DNA of 64,000 nt from NCBI RefSeq assembly GCF_901709675.1, contig NC_051092.1:624491-688490 (forward strand), read 5' to 3'. The notes under the pieces are model-generated. The model searched no databases and was not told the DNA's origin. It saw only the letters and a program-made list of their open reading frames with translations. Below are positions 36,175-46,500 of this stretch, one piece after another. Position 1 is the first letter of the stretch; every line of letters begins with the position of its first letter. This stretch comes from Syngnathus acus (taxonomy: Eukaryota; Chordata; Actinopteri; Syngnathiformes; Syngnathidae). Position numbers and translations under genes: made by a program.

Positions 36175-36586
36175 ATCGAAACGCTTGCTGGCTTGCTTGC
36201 TTGTTTGTTTTGAATCCAATCGCAGCCACATTCCAATTCGAGTCGCGAGTCTGCACTGGCCGTGTGAGACTGGATTCAACTGGTAAGAAGGTTCCAGATC
36301 AGAGTGAAACAACGGCCAAATCTCCAAGCTGTTTTCATCAAACAAGCATTTCAACTAAGTGTTGGAGCTTGTATTACTCCAAAAACGGATGCCAACGTTT
36401 TTGCTTTCACTGCTAATAATCCAAATGTCCGTTATCTGCCTCCTTGACGATCCATGAGTTTTGGCCCAGTATAAATTGGCGCAAATGTGTCGCTGACATG
36501 ATGAGCTGCTGTGACAAGTACATTTCCCCGCTGTGGGATGAATAAAGTTCCATCATCATCATCAGTGTCCTCATCAGATAGAAGCA

Positions 36587-39584
36587 ATGGAGTTAGACCC
36601 CCTCCAGGGCAGCGCTGCCGCCGCCGCCGCTCCCTCCATCATGTCCGACTCTGGCAGCAGCACGGAAGTGGACGAGGAAGACGACGCGGGTGGCGAGGGG
36701 GAGGCCCGAGTGGCGGTCCCGCTCACACTTCCAGCCACCTGGGCCTTCAGTCAGAGGAGGGCGGGCCAAGGGAGCGCCGCGACACAGTCCTCGCCCGTGC
36801 GGAGGCGGCTTCGGTAAGTCTGTCGTCCGTCTGTCCTCGTGCATTTCTCAGACGCCAAATGGTTGATTATGAGCGGCCGCCTCCATCTAGGCACGCCATC
36901 CGGGTGCACTACTCCAGCCAGACGGCCACGCCCCCTAGAGGCTTCCCCAACTTTGTGCTGCGAGCACCCGCCGCCCGGCCGTCCAGCAGCACCGAGGCGA
37001 GCGAGTCTGACGAAGAAGAGCCCGGCGGGGTGGCCCCGGCCCCTCCAGCTCACCCGCGTCTCGACGGCCCTGGTGAGAATGCGCCCCCCGATACCGGTAG
37101 GTGCCGCTTTCTGATCCGAACGCGGCGTCTCGGGCGTGCTTTCCCTTTAAGTCTTCTTCTCGCCTTCAGCCGCAGACGGCCCGAGAGAAGGAGGAGACGA
37201 CGGAGCTCCCGCAGCACAGGTAGCATACCGAGCTTCGGCTAGCTGATGAATGGATGGCAGCCCTGGTTGAAAGTTGTTTTCCCGTCCTAAACGTCGCCGT
37301 CTGCTTACAGCCGCCCCCCGCCGTTCCAACGTTCCAAAGCGAGGAGGGCGACGGCAACACGTGCAGCATCTGCTTTGAGGCCTGGACGGCGGTGGGCGAC
37401 CACCGCGTGTCCGCTCTGCGCTGCGGACATCTCTTCGGCTTCACCTGCATTCAGAAGTGGTTGGCCTCGCAGCGCGCCGCCGCCAAATGTCCGCAGGTAG
37501 GTCCCATCTCACACGTTTTCACTTGCGGCCTCACTCGCTCTTGCCTGTCTCATCAGTGCAACAAGAAGGCCAAGCGCTCGGATATCGTGATGCTCTACAC
37601 GCCCAAGTTGAAAGCCGTGGACAACAGCCACCACGAGAGCCTCAAGAGGTCCAACGTCCGCCTGCCCGCCAGTCAGCCCCATTTTGCGCACTCACCCCAC
37701 CTCCCTCCCTCCCTCCCTCCCTCCCTCTCTTGTGTGCAGGGCTCTTGAACAGGAGCAGTCTCTACGGAGGAAGGCCGAGTTAGAATCGGCCCAGTGCAAA
37801 CTCAAGCTTCAGATGATCACCACCAAGTACGGTCAAGCTCAACAGGAGCTGCAGGTATCGACTTCCTGTTTCCAGAGTCAACGGCCGGTCTTCGGCGCGC
37901 GCCTTATTCTTTTTTTGTCTGGCAGAAGATCCGAAGTCAGACGGCTCAAGGCGGTGGCGCCGCCACCTCTGCCGCCGTCCCCGCCTCGTCCTCGTCCAGC
38001 TCCCACCTGACGGCGCCGTACAATTACTCCGAGGCCGTGCTGGTGTCCGCCAACGGAGGCTGTCGAGTTCTGGCCCACTGCGAATCGCTCAACTGCCTGC
38101 TGGTCTCGCAGCCCTCGGCGCGCGCCGTGCTCCTACCCGGTGGGCCCTCGCCGCCACCGCCGCCTTGATTTCTCCTCCCCCCGCCGCATGTCATTCCTCG
38201 TGACGTCTTTGCGTGTGAACGCGGCGGCAGGCTGGGGCGTGAAGAAGGTGAGCCTGTACAACTCCAGGCACAGCCAGTACGTTCCCATCCACAGCGCGCA
38301 CATCCGAGCCTTGAGCTTCAACCGGCAGAACGACGGGCTGCTGCTGTCCGCCTCACTGGACAGCACCCTCAAGATCACCAGGTGAGGCGTCATGGTGGCG
38401 ACGGCGCCCCCTGCTGGCATTTCCCCGCTGGCGAGGCTCACTTCGGGTGTTTGCAGCATGCCGAGCAACGCGGTGGTGCAGACGTACAACGCGGGCAAGC
38501 CGGTGTGGAGCTGCTGCTGGTGCTTGGACAAGCCCAACTACGTCTACGCGGGCCTCAACAACGGCTCGGTACTGCTCTACGACATCAGAGACACCAGCAC
38601 CCACGTGCAGGAGCTCCAGCCGCTGCGCTCTCGGTGAGGGAGGCGTTTTCTCCGGCTCCCGCTTTGCCCAAACCGAGCCCAACGTTGTCTCCGACTTGTT
38701 GTTTGAGGGCCCCGGTGGTGTCGCTGTGCTACGTCCCCCGCGCGGCGGCGTCCAGCGCGTTCCCGTGCGGCGGGCTAATCGCCGGCACGCTGGAGGGCGG
38801 CGTCTTCTGGGAGCAGCTGGACGAGAACACGTACAAGCCGCACAGTCTGCCGCTGGAGGCGGGAGGTTGCACCGGCATCCAGGTGGAGACGGAGAGCCGA
38901 CATTGCCTGGTCACGTACCGAGCCGGTGAGACGCCGCCGGCAGTTGATATGGAACTCGCTCGTTGGCGTCATCACGCAAAACCAACGAGGGTTTAGCAGT
39001 AAACGTTACTCGGACTAGCAGTAACGTCCAAAGTCAGCCACGCAAAACCAACGAGGGTTCAGGGTTCGGACCCAAACTCGGACCAGCAGTAACATCCAAA
39101 GTCAGCCGCGCTTGTTTTGAGCACGCAGGCCGCCTCCACCCGACGGTGCGCTGCGTCCTGATGGCGCTGACCCGGACGCCGCAGCGGGACGCTGGCGAGC
39201 CGCCCGGCTGCTCCTGCTCACCCGTGCAGACCTTCAGCGTAGGCCCGTCCTGCAAACTGCTCACCAAGAACGCCGTCTTTGCCAGCCCGCACGGAAGCGG
39301 AGCGCTGGTGTGCGCTGGAAACGAGGCCACGCATTCCACCATGGTAGGTCCCGCGACATGCAAATTCACGCGGTCTTTCCGAGTAGGTGTTTGCGAGCGC
39401 CCATCTGATGGCTTTTTTGTTTTTGCGTGCCGCCGTTGAGGTGTGGGAGGCGTCCAGCGGCGCTCTTCTCCAGAACCTTCCGTCCGACCTGCCCGTGCTG
39501 GACATCTCGCCGTTTGCCGTCAACGGCGAGCACTTCCTGGGCACGCTGACGGAGAAGATACTCAAGCTCTACAAGTGGAAGTGA
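36587..39584 (+). CDS. rfwd3: RING finger and WD-repeat E3 ubiquitin ligase RFWD3
   Basis: Twelve exons: 36587-36813, 36891-37072, 37170-37219, 37311-37496, 37557-37648, 37740-37854, 37926-38139, 38231-38381, 38457-38633, 38708-38925, 39129-39343, 39441-39584. They give about 656 residues (human 774). RFWD3 (FANCW) ubiquitylates RPA and RAD51 at stalled forks and crosslinks. The RING runs from about residue 171 (CSIC...[14 protein letters not shown]...CPQC), a coiled coil follows ([20 protein letters not shown]), then WD40-like repeats ([31 protein letters not shown]) to the end [12 protein letters not shown]. Ser-Gln and Thr-Gln pairs in the N-terminus (AFSQRR, ATQSS) resemble ATR sites. Exon 2 could instead start at 36852, but that intron would be only 38 nt. 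AATAAA at 39905. Confidence 0.93.
38404..38418 (-). promoter_or_regulatory. CTCF-type motif in rfwd3 intron 8
   Basis: The minus strand reads GCCAGCAGGGGGCGC, a classic vertebrate CTCF core. Confidence 0.5.
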
Positions 39585-40509
39585 AAAGACCGGATGGACG
39601 CTCAATGGTGGCGCCGGGTAGAATTTGTTCATCATGCTGTGTTCAAAGGCCCCTTTAGGCACGTTGGGAACGTTCTGTTGCAAGGGAGGAAGGTTTCGGC
39701 GTCTTTGAGCGCAAGCCTCGGATGTTAGAGCGGCCTTGAACTCGGCACCGGCGGTTCGTGCAAGAGGCCGCGCTTGCGTCCACCAAGATTCCCAATCGAG
39801 CCAATTTCGGCTCACGAGCCGAAAATGCTCCCTTTGTGAACGATGCACACTATGATGACCGCTGTTTGTTTTCTACTCGTTATTTCATTTCTGTTTCTCA
39901 AGTGAATAAAACCCATCTTTTTTAGTCTGAACTGTCTGTCCAAGCTTTTTATAAAATGCAATTTTATATGCATTACAAAAAACAAAAATGCTTTTGAGCT
40001 TTTTTTTTTAAGCTTTTGGGTCTTCTATGAGTAAAGCCCGCCATGCTCAAACAGCCATGCAAGTTCTCGTTTACAAAATGTACAAGTTTTGACCATGACG
40101 GCAAAGAAAAGAGATGAACACATTTATTTCATGGCAGTCCAATGGAAATGCCATCATGAAATTTCATTTGGGACACAGACGTATGACCAATTTCACTTGA
40201 CACTTTTCTTTCCCTGAAACAAGTAGCACCTTTGATTGATAACTTTCAGTGATGAATGAATGACACCTTGTAATTGCCAAACGTCTGCCCTGGGGTGCCG
40301 CTCTTCTCTTCAGTGTATCGGATTTGAGCCGCCGCGCGCGCGCGTACGTATGAATTATTTATGAGCCAGCCGCCCACGGTCAGGCAGCGCGGCCCCAGGG
40401 TGCGCCCTCCCTTTCCCTCTCCCTCTCCCTCTCTCCCTGTCCGCAAGCGTGCAACATTCCCGAGCGTCCCTGAACGCAGCAGCCGCGGCCGAGCAGCAGC
40501 AGGCTGAAG
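39585..40509. other. rfwd3 3' UTR and glg1 5' region
   Basis: AATAAA at 39905-39910. A CT-rich stretch (CCCTCTCCCTCTCC) lies at about 40410-40440, just upstream of the glg1 start, in probable promoter or 5' UTR. No further gene. Confidence 0.5.
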
Positions 40510-43500
40510 ATGGCCGACTGCATACGTGTTCTTCACCTCCTGCTTTGCTTGAGCGTCTCGTCGCTTCTCCGGCCGTGTCGAGCGGACGCCAATGCGTGGC
40601 CCGTCGCGGCCAACCTGCAGAATCCGCCCGGCGCCGTCAACGCGGCCGCCGCTGACAGGAACCCGGTCGTCGGCGGCGCGGCCTCGGCGCATCGGAAGCG
40701 CTCCGCCGGCTGGAAGTTGTCCGAGGAGGCGGTGTGCAGGGACGACCTGACGCGACTGTGCGCCAAGGACACGTGGAACAACAACCTGGCGGTGCTGGAG
40801 TGTCTCCAGGACAAGAAGGAGGTTGGTTGGTCGGTCGCTTGCTTGCTGCTCGAGCGGGGCTTTGGGAAGCGGCGGTCGGTCGGGGAGTGCCCGCTCAAGC
40901 TTAGCTGCCTCCGTTAGCCACCTGCTAGCCCACGTAACACACAGGACGTCACGCGGGACTCCCATCGCGATTCGGACGACTCGGCCTCTTCGACGCTTTT
41001 GTACAAGTAGCATCGAGCGCACCACTCTTTTTATAGCGTCGACCGGGCATTCGCCTTTTGCGCTTCTGTTCGGCGTGCTGCTTTTCCCACTAAATGCTTT
41101 TCTTGTCGTGTTGTCGACGTCGACTTTGTGTAAAACTTCGATTGAGTGGAGCGAAAAGCGCCGCCGTCGGGAGCCTCAAAACGCTTGATGTGAGACCGAC
41201 GAAAAGACTCTTGGCAAAATGTGTCGGCCGAATCGAGCGCACGACGAGTCTGTCGGCCGAATCGAGCGCACGACGAGTCTGTCGTCCCTCATGTGAACCG
41301 ATGAGCAATGTTTTGTTGGCGATGACCTGACATCGCCGACATACGAGAAAGAAACATCCGAGCGTAGGAATTCGCTCAGGTGTGACGAGCAGCAATTCGA
41401 GTTTGGCGATCTTGCTTTTGTTTGGGAAACGCTTCGTGTCACTTCAATGTCCTGAAACTGATCAGCGATGGGCCAAATATTTACAATAGGTGCTCCTTGC
41501 AACATTTCTTCTTGAGGAGAAAGGCCATCGAACCTAAAATATCGGGCCAATCCTTCTAATCATCCTAGAAATGGAAGGTGGCAAAAGTACGGACGACCAC
41601 ATTCATTTGGGTGTCGAGTGATCACGTTATTCTTGAAATCCAGGAAACTGCTGGGATCTGAATCATCTTGATTTTGAAGGGAAATATTATTCAATCTTAC
41701 GCCGCTGAAATTTAACAATAACAAACTGAGGCTTTGATCCAGATGAATTTCAATCCCATTCCAGAATCTGTATTTGGTCTGGAACAACACGCGTTCAAAC
41801 AGACAACATTTGTTTTGAACTGGCCATGTAACAGAAAGTCATGTGAAATTGCAATCTTTTTTGTTTGTTTGTAATTGTTGATTCTTTACAATTGTTCACC
41901 AGTTAAACATCAAAGCAGCGACTCGGCAGCCCCCATGTGTCACTCGCACGTGACTTAAGTCGTTTTTGTGCATCTGATCAATTTGCGTGTTGTCAGGGCA
42001 GGGCAACGGCGCAGCGAGCGCCTTCTCAGGCATTTCGTGCATGCTCGCTAGTCGCAACGTTGACACAAGATTAGCACCATGGTAAAAATCGCTCAGTCAG
42101 CTTTATTTCTAGATCAATGTCCTGGAATAGACAAACAGGAGAGACGGCCAACAACAATGGACTGCGGGGACAAATGTCCACGTCGAGCCAGCCCAGGACA
42201 CATTTTTGCTATGTTTGGGATGCCACGTTAGCGGAGGAACCACTAGCACATAGCTAAGCGTCATCATAACTTTTGTTTGGAATGTTGCATCTTGTACATA
42301 CATTTTTGTCCGACATGTGGTTAGGAAGCGTATTTTGTAACCATCATGGAGATTTGACAGTTTGTAAGATAATTGGATCTCATTCAGCACAAAGGCTGGC
42401 GGGCGGGCGGGCCGGCCGGCGCGGCATCGTACCGCTTTTAGACACACACATTGTGGATGTGGGTGTGTGCGTGTTGTGGTTTGGTCTACGTGGAGTCCAA
42501 CGGGAGGAAGAACATGAAGACCTCGGTGGAAAGAAGGCGTCTGCTCACATTGTGCAAAAGATTTCATCATGCGTAGAATAGATGGAAAGAGACCAGGGGA
42601 AATTGCACGCTTGGTTTTATTTTCAAACCTGAAGTGACCTTGAGAGTCAACCAATGTCGTGGCGACGAGCGGAACGCCATGCTGCTGGACCGGCCCGGCC
42701 GGCCGGCCGGCATTCTCGCCACGCTGCGGCCGACCGGTTCCACCAGCGAGTCATTGCGTTTGTGTTGGACTTGTGATTTTTTTGAAGAGGTTGTGAGCGG
42801 GTCATGTGACCGCCGAGGCAGAAATGGCTGATCGGATTGAGGCCGAATCGTTTCGGTGTGCATTTTTTTTAAAGGAAGCAAATTTGTTTTGAAATTCCTG
42901 TGCTGCCATTCAAAAACAGGAGTGTCAAAGTTCATCAAAAGTCTGACTTTGAAGAAAACCACAAAGATGGAGGAAAGAACTTTGAGTACCAATGCCGGCT
43001 CACTTGCGCTCTCTCTTTTTTTTTTTGTGTCTTCCAGGATTCGGACATCGCGGCCGAATGCAGCCATGTAAGTGGGCCAGCCCGAAATGTGTTCCGGCCG
43101 CCAAACCTCATTTCTTATCATTGTCGTCTATCTTGGCGCTCTAGCTGCTGTGGAACTACAAGCTCAACCTAACCACCGACCCCAAGTTTGAGTCGATGGC
43201 CGTGGAAGTGTGCAGGTCCACCATCTCCGAGGTCAGTCCGCTCGGCGTCGATGCTCGGCTAAAAGCGAACCAAAAAAAAACCCCAAAACGCTGCAGATTA
43301 AAGAGTGTGCGGCGGAGGAGCTGGGCAAAGGATACCTGGTATCGTGCCTCGTGGACCACCGCGCCAACATCAGCGACTACCAGTGCAAGCAGTACGTCAC
43401 CAAGATGACCAGCATCGTCTTCAGCGACTTCCGTCTCATCTGCGGCTTCATGGACAAGTGCCGCGACGACATCAACGAGCTGCGCTGCGGCAGCATCAGC

Positions 43501-46500
43501 ACGGGGGACAAGGTGGCAAAGCACCAACCTTGGCTTGCACCCTCCGAGCTGGCCGTCTGACCCACCGGACACTTTTTGCCGCCGCAGGACGTCCACTCGC
43601 AAGGCGAGGTGATCGCGTGCCTGGAGAAGGGCCTGGTGCGCGAGGCCGAGAAGCGGCCGGGGGCGCACGCCATCAAGGACGAGTGCAAGAAGAACATCAT
43701 GCGCGTGGCCGAGCTCTCCTCGGACGACTTCCACCTGGACCGATATCTCTACTTTGCCTGCCGGGACGACCGCGAGCGCCTCTGCGAGAGCGTGAGTCTT
43801 GTCTTCCTTTCTGGCGTTGGCCTTGGAAAACCCAAACTAACTTGATGTGTTTGTGCAGACGCTGGCGGGCGAAGGTCGCGTCTACAAGTGTCTCTTCAAC
43901 CACAAGTTTGAGGAGGCCATGTCGGAGAGGGTGAATAGCATTTTTGCCCTACTTAGCATTTGCGCTTCACTCCCGATCCGCTTCTGGTTCCAAATTGGGC
44001 ATGGCGAGAATTTGCTTGTTTCAAATCGACAAAGGCATGAGGATAATCGTGTGTGTGCGTTCAGTGTCGCGAGGCGCTGACCACCAGGCAGAAGCTGATC
44101 GCCCAGGACTACAAAGTCAGCTACTCGCTGGCCAAGGCCTGCAAGTCGGACCTGCGCAAGTACCGCTGCAGCACCGACAGCGGCGTGCCCCGCGCCCGCG
44201 AGGCGCGCCTCTCCTACCTGCTGCTCTGCCTGGAGTCGGCCGTGCATCGAGGTGCCCGCTTAGCCTCTGGCGCAAGCCCGCCGGCGCCGCCCTCCTTCCA
44301 ACTCGCCTTTGCGTTTGCGGCCAGGTCGCACGGTGAGCGGCGAGTGCCAGGGCGAGATGATGGACTACCGCCGCATGCTGATGGAGGACTTCTCGCTCAG
44401 CCCCGAGATCGTGCTGCACTGCCGCACCGAGATCGAGAGCGACTGCTCGGGTCTGCACCGCAAAGGCCGCACGCTGCACTGCCTCATGCGGGTCGGCCGC
44501 AACAACGCCGTCGACCCCAACTGTCAGCGCGCGGTCAGTCCAGACGCGGAGTCTGCCGGGCCCGGCCCGGCCCCTGTTTGACTTTTGCTGAAAGCCGGTT
44601 GTGGTTCTTTGCGGGTTTGCTCCCACAGCTGCAGACGCTGATCCAGGAGGCGGACCCGGGCGCCGACTACCGCATCGACCGCGCGCTGAACGAGGCCTGC
44701 GAGTCGGTCATCCAGACGGCCTGCAAGCACATCCGCAACGGCGATCCTATGTCAGACAAAAACCAAAGACCTGGGCCGGCTCCTTCTCTGTGCTGGCCGC
44801 GTTGACGCCGCCATCTTTATGCCTCTTCAGGATCCTGTCGTGTCTGATGGAGCACCTCTACACGGACAAGATGGTGGAGGACTGCGAGCATCGGCTGCTG
44901 GAGCTGCAATACTTCATCGCTCGGGACTGGAAGTAAGCCAAGGGCCGAACTGAGCGTTTGCGGGCCTTCCCCGCCGAGTGCCGACCCCCCTGACCCGCCC
45001 CACCGCAGGTTGGACCCCGTCCTGTACAAGAAGTGCCAGGGCGACGCGGCGCGCCTCTGCCACACGCACGGCTGGAACGAGACCAGCGAGATGATGCCGC
45101 CCGGCGCCATCTTCTCCTGCTTGTATCGCCACGCCTACCGATCAGTGGAGCAGGGCCGCAGGGTGAGTGAGTGAGTGAGTGAGTGAGTGAGTGAGTGAGT
45201 GAGTGAGTGAGTCAGTGAGTCAGTGAGTCAGTCAGTGAGTCAGTCAGTGAGTCAGTCAGTGAGTCAGTCAGTGAGTCAGTCAGTGAGTCAGTCAGTGAGT
45301 GAGTCAGTGAGTGAGTCAGTCAGTCAGTCAGTCAGTCAGTCAGTCGCCGGTGGGCGGGGCCTGCAAAGTGGCTGCGCTGCTTAGAGGTAGACGTGAGCTC
45401 TTTCAAAATTAGAGCAGATTTTTTGTTTGTTTGATTTGTCAGACAAAGATGATGACATAAACAAACAAACAAAAAAACAATGGCAGATTTTCCCGTCCGG
45501 GCCGCTCGCCGTGAGTCTAGGGGGCGGGGCATCCGCGTCGTGTACGCTCGCTCATTGACCGCCACGTGTTCTCGTAGCGCCCAGTCCAAGTCACTGAAGA
45601 AGGAAACACCACTGTGAGTACGATGACGACGCATTTAATTTTGTCCGCATGCAAACTCAAATCTCATTTTAGATGGCTGGTCAATGACTCCAAGGAGAAC
45701 TTGGACTTTCCTCAAAAGTTTAGGCTTTTTTTCTTTATGCTACATTCAACTCCAATTTGGTGGGAGCCTCCATTTTCAATTGCAGTCTTTTCTCACAGAC
45801 GCTCTCCTATTTCAAGGTGCACTTGACTTTCCATGTGGACAAAAACGAACTTGGGTTTTTTTTTTTTCTCTAAATTGAGGACATGATGGCTGAAATTTGG
45901 GTAACCAATCGTTGATTCATAATTGAGGTGGTGATTTGCTCAACTGTCATGTGGGCAACCTCCTCCCTCAAATGATGTCGTGCCTTCTAATCGACCCTCT
46001 GTGCTTTGACTTACGAGTGGGCCAACTTAGCATTTTGACACAACTGGCAGTGACTCACTTCTCGAATTGCGCTGCCACCATCTAGTGGCCGCGGTCCGAA
46101 GCGCATCTCCAAACAAAATATACATTGGGGTCAGGAAAAGCTTGTCTCTTCAAACTCCCAATTCAAGGCACTCGCATCTCAAAGCACCACTGTATTTGTG
46201 AAATTTGAAACCATGGCGCTGCTTAGGTGTCCTGGCTAATTGTGGCTGAGCTGGAGATGAACAAAGCGAGGGGCGGTGAAAGGTGTCCTTCTCTTGGTTG
46301 TGATCGCCGCTTGTGTGGATGTTGGCGCCGCAGCTGTCGCGCGACTGCAAGGTGGAGGTGCAGAGGATCCTCCACCAGAGGGCGCTGGATGTGAAGCTGG
46401 ACCCCGAGCTGCAGAGGCGCTGCATGACCGACCTGGGCAAGTGGTGCAGCGAGAAGACCGAGTCGGGACAAGAGCTGGAGTGTCTGCAGGACCACCTGGA

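Larger units (their letters stand above)
33984..36586 (+). other. spacer and rfwd3 5' region
   Basis: A T-rich stretch at 34140-34700 with no gene. Probable rfwd3 promoter at about 34870-34890 (TGACGTAA then the ETS site CCGGAAAT). A probable leader exon ends at a donor (CACCG/GTAAGA, exon end 35051). A 25-bp triple repeat (35208-35282) and a hAT element (35329-36174) lie in the presumed leader intron. A possible second leader exon ends near 36282. Confidence 0.45.

Noticed and set aside
36814-36851. 38-nt intron in rfwd3 using the acceptor at 36851
   Set aside because: In frame, but shorter than normal vertebrate introns. The acceptor at 36890 gives a 77-nt intron and also keeps the frame.
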